Source: Cladorrhinum sp. PSN259 (taxonomy: Eukaryota; Ascomycota; Sordariomycetes; Sordariales; Podosporaceae). Taken from it: 64,000 nucleotides of DNA. The translations under genes and the position numbers were made by a program. The stretch spans positions 496,001 through 560,000 of the forward strand of contig MU867072.1 in assembly GCA_033725935.1 (NCBI GenBank), given 5' to 3'. The notes below the pieces were generated by a model, which saw only the letters and a list, made by a program, of their open reading frames with translations, was not told the origin of the DNA and ran no database searches. Positions 1 to 10,585 of this stretch are shown here, piece after piece (within the stretch, counting starts at the first letter, position 1; each line of letters starts with the position of its first letter).

Positions 1-915
1 CAAGCCAATCATACAAATGAGTTTGTTTTTAACACTGAAGCCCATCCTATTAGGATCGCGGCGGGAAGGGAGGGGTATGGCAGGGGACCGTCTCGCAAGC
101 GGAACGGGAAGTGGTAACGGGGGAGGTAGGAGGATTGGGTAGTGATGCGAAGGGGACAGGGACTGAAGCGGCAAAGTTATAGACGCATGGTTGGGAGGAG
201 TTTCTGGATTATGATATCACGACTCTTCATTTCTTGTTCATAATTTTGATCAGTCTTTGCAACAAATTCGGTTTTGTTTTTACTATTATTGATTAGATGG
301 CTTTTGCTGTTCTTGTGCCAAAGTGATCAAACCTTAATGCTATTTAGGTGCATACTGTCTCCTATTCTTCAGGGGTGACAACAATCCCTTTTTTGCCCGC
401 CGGCTTTTCTATCCCAATGACTGTATAACTACCACAATCTCAGTCTGTAACGTAGTATTACCCTTTCACCACCAGATCTCGTTCGTGGCCATCGCCACAA
501 AGACTCGATGGAAGTAGTACGATCGATCATCCAATAGTGTAAATACCTTTCGAGAAACAAATGGTCACATCCGCGGCAGCACGACACGTAACATGACCGT
601 TTTCTTTTTCTACTTTTCGTAGAGTCTTGCTGCTAGATAAAGAATTCGATAGACAGACTTTGAAATACACGGGAACGGACCCGGGCACCTTTGTAATTGT
701 ATTCTTCTCCTTTCCCGCAAGAACTTGCTTCCAAAAGTCCCCGAGGAACTGCCCGGTATTTCGTTCTACGTAGAAAAGGCATCATTCGACCATGACGGAG
801 AAACAAACATGGAGCATGAATATCCCCATCACTTCAGACTCTCCTTAATTAAGGGGTTGATACGTTGCCGAATACCAGAGAGTATTGATTCTGCCTTTTT
901 GAACGTTTGATCAAG
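1..915. other. Intergenic region at the window edge
   Basis: No gene can be supported here. The forward frame that starts at base 1 is open until a TAA at 115-117 and would encode 38 charged residues, so it could be the last exon of a gene that begins outside the window, but nothing confirms this. The rest is presumably the promoter of the transporter gene that starts at 916. Confidence 0.4.
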
Positions 916-2022
916 ATGCCATTGACTCTTCTCAAGACCCTCTTTACCCTCTCCCGTTCCCGCCGTCTTCTTCAATTGCCAGTACCATCATCACAGGTCT
1001 CCGTCAATACCACCAGCGAGAAGAAGCCAAGCACCCCTCCGCCCAGCCTAGACGCCACGGACGAGGACGATGGGGGATCGTCAACCGACATCGAGTCACA
1101 ACGACGACGACAACAACAGCATCGAGAACCCCCTCCTCTTTCCGCCGACAACGAACCCTCCAGACACCACAGATTCATCAACCCCCGTCTGATTTCAGAC
1201 GCAACAATAGGTCTCTCAGACGGCTTGACAGTCCCTTTTGCTCTCACGGCCGGTCTGTCGGCACTGGGCGACACCCGCACCGTGATATTCGGCGGGCTGG
1301 CTGAGCTTATCGCGGGGGCCATATCAATGGGTTTGGGTGGATATTTGGGTGCGAAGAGCGAAGCGTTAGTTCTTATATTCCTCCTTTTTTTTTTATACCC
1401 CAATAACCTTATTAATTAACAACAACGAAAAATAAAAAAAAGCGACTCCCATCGAAACCTCAAAGCCCACTTATCCTCCCTCCTCGTCACCTCCCCATCG
1501 GCCTTGACGCCCCTCCTGACCGCGCATTTATCGCCCTTGAACCTGCCCCCGGATATTTTGGACCTCATAACGTCCCACGTCTCTTCTTCTTCTTCTTCTT
1601 CCTCCTGCTCCTCATCTCCCGAATTGATCTCCTCCTTTTTGCTTCCGCCCGAACCGAGCACCTCCCGACCCGTAATTTCTGCTCTGACAATCTCTCTCGG
1701 ATATTTTCTGGGGGGGTTAATCCCTTTGATTCCGTACTTTTGCGTGAGGAGCTCTTTGGTAAAAGCACTGTACGTAAGTGTGGGCGTTATGGCGCTCGCG
1801 CTGTTTGCGTTTGGGTACGTCAAGACTGGATTCACGACTGGTGGAAAGAAGAGGTGGGGGGAAAGGAGGGGGAAATGTATATGGGGGGGTTGTCAGATGG
1901 TTTTGGTGGGCGGGATGGCGGCTGGTGCGGCTATGGGGCTGGTTAAGGGGTTGAGTACCAGTGGTGGTGGTGACGGTTCTTCTACTGGGGGTTTATCAGG
2001 ATGGGAAGGAGGGAAAGGGTGA
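916..2022 (+). CDS. CCC1: CCC1/VIT1-family vacuolar iron/manganese transporter
   Basis: Exons 916-1364 and 1443-2022 (78-nt intron, GTTAGT donor, AG at 1441-1442) give 342 aa. The family moves cytosolic Fe2+ or Mn2+ into the vacuole. The conserved core begins near residue 95: a helix with DATIGLSDGLTVPFALTAGLSALG, then a Gly-rich helix ending GGYLGAKSEA. The intron falls straight after this AKSEA element, exactly where the family continues into its metal-binding linker. Exon 2 holds a long poly-Ser stretch followed by three more membrane segments. The residues before the core are a low-complexity cytosolic tail. I chose the ATG at 916 because the codon three triplets upstream in the same frame is TTG. 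The downstream neighbour is convergent. The family is clear; the choice between iron and manganese is not visible in the sequence. Confidence 0.88.
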
Positions 2023-2331
2023 TTTTATATAACGAGATCAGAGCAATTGAGTTTGTTGTTTTAGTTTCTTGTTGTTGTTAGAGTAAACTTGATGTGGTGA
2101 AAAGTAAGAAGGGAGATACAAGGCAGATGTGCAAAAGAAGAGAGGGAATGAATGCCCGCCCCTCTTGAAAAAGTATTGTCATTTACAAGTATTGCCAACA
2201 TCCCTAGATTAATAACTCCTACGCTTTGCCAATTGTTCCCGGTTCATGAGTAATTCCAACGCCTGCCGATAATGAACTCCGATAATCCCGAACCCTACAA
2301 AAATGACAGAAAAAAAGACTCTCTTTTCAAA
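2023..2331. other. Convergent 3' intergenic region
   Basis: This is the shared 3' flank of the transporter gene (forward) and the J-protein gene (reverse). It is AT-rich, as expected for 3' untranslated regions, and contains no ORF or RNA gene that I can recognise. Confidence 0.5.
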
Positions 2332-3234
2332 TCAAGCCTTTCTCTTCTTGGCAGCCTTCTTCGTCATCTCCTTCTGCAACTTTTCAAACGCCTCATCATC
2401 AATTTCCGGCTCCTCCACCGCCTTCCTCTTCCCCCCTTTTTTCCCTGCCTTCTCTTTGGCCCCATACTTCTCAGCCAAGTGATCAAACATATCAGCCCGC
2501 TTAGCCTGGTTCCCTCTGATCAACGCAGCCAATGCATCCTCACCCCCACCTTTCTTCCCGCCCTTCTTCCCCTTTAACTTTTCATGGACGCCCAATTCTT
2601 TTGCCAGCTCCTCGGCCTCCTTTGCTTCCTTCCGCGCATTCTTTGCTCTACCCTCTCTACTCTTCTTGGTCTCCTTCGCGTACTTTTTATACTTTTCCAC
2701 CTTCCCTTCCTCGATCGCTTGATCGATGATGGCTCTGAACCGCTCATCATCCTCAATAACATCACTCAGCATCACGCTCTCGTATACGGCATCCATATCA
2801 CCCTCGAACTCTTCATAGGCCGCCAGCAGGTCATCCCGCTCCTCGTCGCTGCCCTTGTACTTTTTGCGAAAGGCTTCGATAGCTTCTTCCGAGATGGCAT
2901 CGCGGAACTGCTCGGCGTAAAAGTCTGTCCAACTGAAACCTTCAGAGTCTACCACGGATTCCGAGGTTGAGCCTGTCTGGTCGTACCGCTTGCGACGGAC
3001 GGGATCGGAGAGGATGGCGTATGCGAACGCGATGGCTTGGAATTTCTCTTTGTAGGTGTTTTGTTCGCCTGTGGGGGCTTTATCCGGGTGGTTTTTGAGG
3101 GCTGCTTTGCGGTAGGCGGATTTCACTTGGTCCGGTGTAGCGGTGCGCTCGAGACTGAGCACTTCGTAGGGGTCAATAGTGGGGGGCTCGGAGCTGAGAA
3201 GGTCTTCCTCTGAGGATGAAGATGGGGATGCCAT
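2332..3234 (-). CDS. J-domain protein of the DNAJC9 type
   Basis: Intronless, 300 aa. A J domain at about residues 20-87 (DPYEVLSLERTATPDQVKSAY at the start, the HPD motif at about 49-51, then a helix ending VRRKRYDQTG) recruits Hsp70. The region after it, rich in acidic and aromatic residues with a WTDFYAEQFRD stretch, is characteristic of DNAJC9 rather than of DnaJ itself: there is no Gly/Phe-rich segment and no zinc-finger domain. The C-terminal third is Lys/Glu-rich with KKGGKK clusters that look like nuclear localisation signals. In animals DNAJC9 is a histone H3-H4 co-chaperone; that role here is inferred from homology. The gene is divergent from the deaminase gene, with 300 bp between the two start codons. 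Confidence 0.88.
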   Translation of the reverse strand: MASPSSSSEEDLLSSEPPTIDPYEVLSLERTATPDQVKSAYRKAALKNHPDKAPTGEQNTYKEKFQAIAFAYAILSDPVRRKRYDQTGSTSESVVDSEGFSWTDFYAEQFRDAISEEAIEAFRKKYKGSDEERDDLLAAYEEFEGDMDAVYESVMLSDVIEDDERFRAIIDQAIEEGKVEKYKKYAKETKKSREGRAKNARKEAKEAEELAKELGVHEKLKGKKGGKKGGGEDALAALIRGNQAKRADMFDHLAEKYGAKEKAGKKGGKRKAVEEPEIDDEAFEKLQKEMTKKAAKKRKA

Positions 3235-3534
3235 TTTGTTGCGATGCAGTAGACTACGATGTTTTTTTTGGGGACTTGGAGAAAGTACAGTTGGCCAGTC
3301 TCAATGTTTAATTGATTATCGGCACGCGTCGCGTCGAGGAACCCATGTCGGTGGGGCCGGCAGTTTAATCATTTCTCCACTTCCCCAAATCTTTAGGGCC
3401 ATTGTCAAAAAACTTGGCCCCCATTCTCTCCCCATTCTTCCATCTTGCCCCTCTTCCCCTCTTCAACTCCCCTCATTTTTTTGGAAACGCCAAACTCATT
3501 TCATCCCAAATCTTATCAAGAGTTGCAACTCACA

Positions 3535-4059
3535 ATGACGGGCATTCAGCCAGGCGATCACAAAGGCTACATGCAACTTGCCCTGGAGCTGGCAAGGAAA
3601 TCCCCACCCAAACCTACAAACTTCTGCGTTGGGGCTGTCATAGTGGATTCATCATCCAACGAGGTTCTCGCAACGGGTTACACCCTTGAACTCCCGGGCA
3701 ACACTCATGCAGAACAATGTTGCCTTATGAAGCTGGCAGAGAAACATGGAGTCTCTGAGGAGAATCTCAAGGATGTCTTGCCTACCGACTTGGTTCTCTA
3801 CACGACTGTCGAGCCCTGCTCCAAGCGTTTGAGTGGGAACCTACCTTGCGCTGAGAGAGTAAAGAGGCTGGCTGGTTGCATCAAAACTGTTTACGTTGGG
3901 ATTTTGGAGCCAGACACTTTTGTTTCCGAGAATCCGGGCCTGACGGCTCTCAAGGATGCAGGGATTGCTGTGGTCGCCGTTAAGGGTCTCGAAGCCGAGA
4001 TTTTTGTGGTTGCTACCGCCGGTCACGTCAAGCCGACCGTGCAGAATGGTTCAAAATGA
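3535..4059 (+). CDS. Zinc-dependent pyrimidine deaminase, DRAP-deaminase (RIB2 C-terminal domain) type
   Basis: Intronless, 174 aa, one cytidine/deoxycytidylate deaminase fold. The zinc site is complete: His58 and catalytic Glu60 in HAE, and Cys95 and Cys105 in a PC-x8-PC motif. The context around the motifs (GYTLELPGNTHAEQC and EPCSKRLSGNLPC) matches the deaminase half of yeast Rib2, which deaminates the ribitylaminopyrimidine phosphate in riboflavin biosynthesis. The pseudouridine-synthase half of Rib2 is absent, as is usual in filamentous fungi where the two are separate genes. I chose the ATG at 3535 because the in-frame extension upstream has no Met and looks like 5' untranslated sequence. 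Another substrate of the deaminase family cannot be excluded. Confidence 0.82.
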   Translation: MTGIQPGDHKGYMQLALELARKSPPKPTNFCVGAVIVDSSSNEVLATGYTLELPGNTHAEQCCLMKLAEKHGVSEENLKDVLPTDLVLYTTVEPCSKRLSGNLPCAERVKRLAGCIKTVYVGILEPDTFVSENPGLTALKDAGIAVVAVKGLEAEIFVVATAGHVKPTVQNGSK

Positions 4060-4475
4060 GACGCAGATGTAGCGAAATGAAGTTACTACTAGCCTCGATA
4101 GATTGTGTGTTTATCTGGTCTCGATTTCAAGTTATTGGTGAGGATCAGTTGACCGGTGGGAAACCAGGTCAGAGGAAGAACCGGTGTCATCTCGACCCTC
4201 CTTAATGTCACACAACCTCCGAGACGCAACTTGGGCGAAACAATAACAATGTCGCCCACAAAAGATTTCTGAATCAATCTTGTCTTAAAATGGCTCTTGA
4301 CGTGTGGGTTAAGGTGCTCACTCCCTTCATACCAGTGACCCGAAGACGCGGAACACCACCAAACAATAGGATTGTCGCGACTTTTTCTTATATTTCGCTG
4401 TAAACTTTCATAACCTCCCGGTCTTACCAACACACACACACCTTCTCTTTACAGGTCTGCTCAACACCTTACAAA
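4060..4475. other. Intergenic region, likely promoter of the 4476 gene
   Basis: No coding frame with a credible start was seen on either strand. The last 100 bases are pyrimidine-rich, with a short CA run at 4431-4441, as is common just upstream of fungal start codons. Confidence 0.4.
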
Positions 4476-5741
4476 ATGAAAACGACCTGGATCCCCTCCT
4501 TCCTCTCGGCGCCCTTATCCCTCTTCACCCGCGACATTCCACCTCCACTTGGCCCCATCCCGCCGCGTTTACCGTGCTGTAAGTCTTTTCCTCCTCGCTC
4601 CCTTCTTGTTCTTTCACTTGACTAAAACCCCCATTTAAAAGCCGGAGACCTCTGTCACTCAGTCCAAGCCCTCCCCCCTCGCTTCTTCTCCTCGCTCAAC
4701 CCGGAGCGGTACAAAGTCGGCTACGGTCCACTTACGATATCCGCTCACAACAATAACAGCAGTTATGGACAACAGAGAACGCAAGGAAAAAATTACTTTT
4801 ACTTCAACTCGGCCCCTCCCTGTACGGACTGCTTCATCACGAATATTCAGGCCGATCTGGAATATATTACCAACGGTGGTATTAGTAGTACCGTCGGAAC
4901 AAATGTTGATACGGGAGGAGGACGAGGAGGACGAGGAGGAGGCTATTACCTGCATCACCTCGTCGTTGGTAATCTCGAGAGAGACTCAGTCACTTGTCCA
5001 CTAAACTTTGAACCCATCCTCGTAAGTGGGAGCGAGAGGAGGAGCGAAGCTCAGCTGTCGGTGAATGGGAGCTTGAGGGCCGGGTATTACATTGGTGAGA
5101 CTGGTTTGTTAGTTTTTAGTGCAGAGGTTGATACTGATCTAATGATACCTGGGGAGAATCACGGGAGGGATGATGATGATGCCTTGTTGTTGTTGTTGAC
5201 TGTTGATTGGGAGTGGGTGCCTGCTTCGAGTGCTGAAGGGTTTGGAAAGCTCACGCCGGTCTGGTTCGATATTGACGGAGTATGTTCGTTGAGGGGTGGC
5301 GAGGTTCCGGTTTCAATGGAAAGGCCGGAGGTTGGTTTGAAGATGGACCCAGTGTGGAGGGCTGATTTTGCCGGGGATTTGGTATGGATTGGTGGGCATC
5401 TGGATGATGGCGGGGAGACACTGGAGGTGACGAGAAATGGAACAGTTGTCTGTGAGATGAGGGCTGGGTATGAAGGGGCGGAGGGGTCCTTGGAGGTCGG
5501 AAGTGGACGTGGGAATGATGGGAGTTATGGGCCCGGTGTTGTTGAACCTGCCAAGGAGCACTTGTCGAGTATGAGTTCCTGCGCTTTACTTGGGAGGATG
5601 GAGGTGGGTGATGAATGGGGCTTGACTGCCAATTACAACTTGACGAAGCATAAGCCTACGGAGGAAAGGAGTGCGAGTGGACAGCTGGCGCTGGTTATGG
5701 GGGTTGCTTTGATGTATGTTGTTAGGGATGGGCAGTCGTAG
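4476..5741 (+). CDS. Fungal protein of a conserved CTDC / HH / GGH-motif family, function unknown
   Basis: Exons 4476-4578 and 4642-5741 (63-nt intron with GTAAGT donor) give 400 aa. The second exon is open in a single frame from the acceptor to the stop, and the splice joins the frames exactly. Landmarks are a CTDC pair at residues 95-98, a Gly/Arg-rich low-complexity insert just before a His pair at 139-140 (YYLHHLVVGN), and a GGHLDDGG motif at about 285-292. From memory, fungal secreted or surface proteins that resemble copper-dependent monooxygenase domains carry this order of motifs, usually with a second His in the last one. Several N-x-S/T sites suit the secretory pathway, but the N-terminus is a poor signal peptide, so the start may lie in another exon. 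Function is not known. Confidence 0.65.
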
Positions 5742-6110
5742 ACAACACAAGAAGAGGTATCAATATGCATTTTGGCCTCCATCAACCCAACTCAAGGTTA
5801 CCAGAACGGCCTAGCCCATACAGTATAGTTAGTTCCCTAAGATGCAGAACGAATCTCTGTCACAGGGTGTCGGTTTTTTTAATTGCGTTTCAAGCCACAC
5901 CCATTCGTCGATCGAAAGAACCGTGCAATAAGTAATAATAATAAAAAAAGGGAACACGACAACACTCGAAAAACATAAATAATTGTTTACTTTTTATCTG
6001 TTTGTTTATTGATCCGTTGGTATCCCAGGTGACCGATGATCCATGTAAAAAGGGGTTTGTTTGCCAAGACTTGGCGATGGGGTCAAAAATAAAAAAAATG
6101 GAGCCAAAAA

Positions 6111-6229
6111 ACATACAACACCAGGGATTCCCCAGTGGTCACCCACCTGAGTACTGATCTGGCCCTTCCAAGCTTATCTAGGGCAGAGCGGACGGGATGC
6201 CGAGTTTTCTTGGAGGTATGGTCGTATGT
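6111..6229 (-). rRNA. 5S ribosomal RNA gene, dispersed copy
   Basis: Read on the reverse strand, the gene begins ACATACGACCATACC and ends GGTGTTGTATGT, followed directly by a run of six Ts that ends RNA polymerase III transcription. The first nine and last nine bases pair fully (helix I), and TCCAAG pairs with CTTGGA in helix II. The hallmark segments CATCCCGTCCGCTC and CAGGTGGGTGACCAC are present, so this looks like an intact gene of 119 nt, not a relic. In Pezizomycotina the 5S genes lie scattered as single copies outside the rDNA array, and this copy fits that pattern. Confidence 0.93.
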
Positions 6230-6925
6230 GTTGTTCGTTTCCCTGGTAGGAGCTTATGTAGGAGGAGAATCCTCTTATGCTTGGAAGTTGTTCTCTGACA
6301 GACACCTAGAGCACTTACCCTGCTGGCCTTTGGGCGAGAAGCAGATTAAATTCAACGCATTTGAGGACAAAACCAAACGTAAGGATTCTTCCTGGCGTCA
6401 GAATGCATGAGTATCAGGTGTGCTACGGTTTCACGGCTGACCACGGCAGAATTCTGTCGAGCAGCACAGTTCACAAAGAAGCATGGCGATGGGAAGCAAA
6501 AAGGCTCTAAAAGCGGTGGCACAGGATTGAATCTAAATGTAGATACCGAATATCAAGTTCAATGTATTCGTTGGTATCATGAAAATCAATTTTTCGACTG
6601 TTGTTGAGGTCGAGTGACCTATTTTCCAATTCGAGTCGGCTATTTAACCATTGATAGAAGATCAAAGTAGTGAGGAGCCAAGTGTTTAGGTCGAAATTAA
6701 TGGATAAGAAGATATATACGTTATAAAGTGTTTTTTTTTCTAAGACTTTGCAGTCCACTTGTAGGTAGATATTGGGAAGTGACATTGCCAAGGCAGAGCA
6801 GAATTAACTATGCAACAAGCCCGAAAGCCGTTCTTGCCACGGACTGTCTCCGGATGGATCAACGTCTTGATCAGATTACTCAATACCAGTGTGGTAGGTG
6901 TAAGTGGCTCCTCAACACACAACCG

Positions 6926-7147
6926 ATGGAATCACGATTAATCAAAATAGGGCACTCAAATTCAAACCGAAAAGAACATCCGGCCCCAACTTCAAACCTA
7001 CCTAAGTGGATAGACGGAGGTTTCTGTGGAATACTTTTACTGTCTGCAGTCATTCTCATCATAGGTTACAATCAAAATCTCACCACTTCGCAGAACGACA
7101 TGAGGTCTCTAGACGTAACCCATAGTCAAATGGAAGGTGGCTCATAA
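6926..7147 (+). CDS. Weak candidate: 73-aa ORF with one membrane segment
   Basis: An ATG at 6926 opens a 73-aa frame with a charged N-terminus and one long hydrophobic stretch at about residues 34-48, followed by a hydrophilic tail. Codon use is AT-rich and unlike the surrounding genes. No family is recognised, and no promoter or splice evidence supports it. It may be chance, a degenerate exon, or a young gene. Confidence 0.2.
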   Translation: MESRLIKIGHSNSNRKEHPAPTSNLPKWIDGGFCGILLLSAVILIIGYNQNLTTSQNDMRSLDVTHSQMEGGS

Positions 7148-7984
7148 TCTACACCACATCGTGCGATTGCCAAGCACAGCTAGACTACACGCCTCACTTG
7201 TCGAATCCCCCGTTTTTGCACGCCAATGTGGAATCTTGGATCCCTGCCTTAGTTAAGGGTTGCTTAAGTGTATCGACCTGGGAATCGTAGTATTGACTTC
7301 AACGATAACAGAACATTGAGACCATCAACGCCTGCTCTCCTATCCCGTCTTGGACACCGATGAGCTGGCAAGATGAAGCCGATAAGCGTGCCCGAGTCAC
7401 AAAGATGGCCCGACAGCTCGACTACAAAGGGTCCCCCTCTCCTCCCCTTGCCCGACCTCCAGGTTCTCGACTTCTGCTGGGTACCAAACCATTTGCAACG
7501 TATTGGAAAGCAACGATGATTTTTGTTCTATTGCTTTTATTAGTTCAAGAGAATGAAAGAAAATGAAAATCAAAAATAAGTAGCCAATGCCCATCGTCAG
7601 CCGGAGGTGACACGGGAATGACTATATTGTCCTGGAGTGGTAATCGCTGGCGCCTTATCCGAACGACAAGCGAAAAATGGACCAACGGAGGGTGGGGGCC
7701 GCGGAGGGTCGGAGGGCCGGACGCCGAACGGATGTTTAATGGATGGTTACAGACGGGACCCTTACCCAGGGTTACCATCAGTATCGCGGTTGTGTCTAGA
7801 CACAGCAGGAATGAAGCTACCAGTGCTTCTCCCATTTGAAACGTTTTCAATTCAATACCTTTTATCACAGGAAAGAGCATCGGAGTGCGGAAACTTGTGT
7901 GACCCACCCAACCACAGTTCCTGAACACAAGTCTATCGCTCTACTAAATCCGAAGCCAGCTGGTTATCATCAGGCAATGGCACC

Positions 7985-10585
7985 ATGTCGTCACGGAGTG
8001 ACAACGAAGCTGTCTTTCCCGCAGGCACCGAAGCTTTCCTGACATCTCCCCCCTCCCGCCCATTACCACCCCCAAGCCGTCGTCGAGACAAACCGCAGCT
8101 GTCCTGTCATTCGTGCCGTCGTCGCAAGTCAGTAGGAAAATCAAACAAAACCATGTGATGAGAATAAAGTCTGACAATTAGCCTCTCATAGGTTGCGGTG
8201 TGACCGCCAACGCCCCTGCTCGGGTTGCTCGTCGCGTGCGCTCACATGTACCTATCCTGAGCAGACCACCTCCGCATCCTTGGCCCTCAACAGATCTGCA
8301 GCTTCATCTTCTGTGCACGACAGAATAGTTCAGCTTGAGCGTCTTGTAATGTCTTTGGTTCCAGGCTCGGCCTCAGCCAACTCACCTAACAATGGTTCCA
8401 ACCCTGGATCTACATCCAAAGTACCTGGTCCCAGTCCTGTACTTACTGCCCCCTCAGCCGTCGACTCGCACACGCCGCCGGATCTTCGTTCTGAATGCGG
8501 TAGCATCTGTGTGACGCCCTCAGAGCAACGCTATGTGGGCAGCGACCATTGGGCTGCCATACTCGAAGGCATCGCCGATCTCAAACTTCAGGTTGACCAG
8601 GAAGAGGACCTTCGACCGGTTGAGGAGGATTTTCAAAATGTCAACCGAGATAATGCGGATATGGACTACCTGGCAGCGCCTGCTCAAAACCGTGCTCTTC
8701 TCTTATATGGCTATCGATCACCGGTTTCTAGGGCTGAGATTCTGGCTGCTTTGCCACCAAAAAGTGCCGTGGATCGTTACATTTCTCGCTACTTCAACCG
8801 CTTAGACCTGGTACACTGTCTGTCCCCGTTCGTCAATTTTGATTGTCTAATATCATAGGTCATAGCTGACATAACTAAACGAACAGCAATCATCCATGGC
8901 CCGACCTTTTTACGAGAGGTGTGTACCTTCGCTAGTGTCACTGATGCCCTCGACCAGAATATGCTGCTGAATAGATTTAGTACGAAGATTTCTGGACAAA
9001 TCCATCTAGCGCTTCAATCTTGTGGGTCGGCCTATTGTTTAGCATGATTTGCCTTGCACTATTAGCTTCAGACGCATCTGACACAGCACATGGAGATCCA
9101 GAGCATCGATCTCTTCAGGTGCAGGTATACCGTGAAAAGACAGTTCAGTGTTTGATCATGGGGAACTACACAAGATCTGGACCTTACGTCTTGGAAACTT
9201 TCGCTCATTACATCTATATTGAATTGGGCATCACAGGTGATGCGAACGATGACATATGGCATCTTTTTGGTGTAATAGTGACACTTGCCATGCGAATGGT
9301 ATGTGATACGCCGCTGAAATAACCCGACTTGATGGTCAGCTGGCTCACCTTCGTGATAGGGATATCACCGGGATCCCGACAACTTCCCCGGTATGTCTCC
9401 GCTTCAGAGCGAGATGAGAAGGCGTACATGGGCCGTAGTCCTACAAGCCGACATTCTCGTTCCTAGCCAGATGGGAATGCCACGCATGATCAGTGACTGG
9501 AAGTGGGACACCAAGGAGCCACGCAACCTTCATGATGCTGATCTTGATGAAAGCACAGTCGAGCTGCCACCAGCTCGACCTGAGGCGGAGTTAACCAACG
9601 CTCTTGGCATTATTGCAAGAAGAAGGATGTATGTGGCTATGAATGCTATTCTGGATCTCACCGCTGCGCTCAAGCCATGCAGTTACAAGGAAATCATGAG
9701 GGTCGATGGCATACTGCATGAAGCAGTTGCCAACATTCCCCCACCACTGAAGCCTAGGCCTCTGGCAAACAGCGTGACGGACGCGCCTGAGGTCATTATG
9801 GCCCGCCTTTTTCTTGCGAACGTGTTTTACAATGGCCAAATCATGCTTCATCGACGCTTTCTTCACGCGAACTCGCCCTCAAGAACCGAAGATGTGTTTG
9901 CTTATTCTCGCACTGCATGCCTAGATGCATCACTGGGGGCTCTGGAGATTCAAAAAGTTCTCGACGAAGAGACATCACCGGGCGGTCAGCTCCACATGAT
10001 GCGGTGGCGGGTATCGTCTATTATGAATCATACTTTTCTGACGGCGACGATGATACTTTGCTCCATATTGCATCGAGGTCGGACATTGCAGCGGGAGAAT
10101 GAGATTCTAACCGCACTCAGGAGGGCGAGAACTACGTGGATGCGCGCGAGCTCTCATTCTAAGGAGGCAAAGAAGGCGGCTGATACTGTCAGTATTGTCT
10201 TGGCGCGTGCTAGTGAAGCGTATGGTGGTGGTGATGCCGGACAAGAATCACAAGCCATATTACCGACGACAAGTAACCTCCTTTCGACTGGGGGTAGTCG
10301 CGGTGATTTAGCTGCTGCTGGCTTAGAGGGACATGACTTATTGCTGGGGGATAATTTGAGCATGGAGAGTACTGCTTTTGAACGTAGGTCATAGTATCCG
10401 ACATATATTTGCAACCAATTTTTGGGTAAACAAGACTGATGATTAAGTTGCATTTAGCTGAAAAATTCGGCAAGCCGGATTTGTTTCAAGATGCTCAGGG
10501 ACAGATGTTTAACTTTGCAACCAGCAGCGGTGTTGCCGACAATATGGGCACGGTATTGTTGGATGATTGGCTACAGATGGTCTGA
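7985..10585 (+). CDS. Zn2Cys6 fungal transcription factor with middle homology region
   Basis: Six exons (7985-8127, 8192-8817, 8887-8918, 8981-9298, 9360-10383, 10458-10585) give 756 aa with all frames closing exactly. The N-terminal zinc cluster is complete: Cys41, 44, 51, 57, 60 and 67 with the basic RRRKLR stretch. The first intron splits the codon for Lys48 inside the cluster. Short introns 2 and 3 flank a 32-nt mini-exon that encodes SIIHGPTFLRE, the start of the fungal-specific transcription factor domain, which then runs through YEDFW, the hydrophobic SMICLALLASDASD helix, and GYHRDPDNFPGMSPLQSEMRRR. The last exon adds 42 residues that a reading without the fifth intron would miss. 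It should bind CGG-containing sites as a nuclear regulator. Its target genes are unknown; the adjacent sulfotransferase-like gene is one candidate by position only. Confidence 0.9.

Larger units (their letters stand above)
5742..7984. other. Gene-poor region containing the 5S rRNA gene
   Basis: This 2.2-kb stretch holds the 5S rRNA gene at 6111-6229 (annotated separately) and otherwise no gene I can support. The part from about 6400 to 7300 is more AT-rich and uses codons unlike its neighbours. One 73-codon frame at 6926-7147 has a hydrophobic segment and is listed as a weak candidate. The last 600 bases are presumably the promoter of the transcription factor gene. Confidence 0.5.

Noticed and set aside
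6135..6410. 91-codon forward frame
   Set aside because: It overlaps the 5S rRNA gene on the other strand; its first 32 codons are the reverse complement of 5S.
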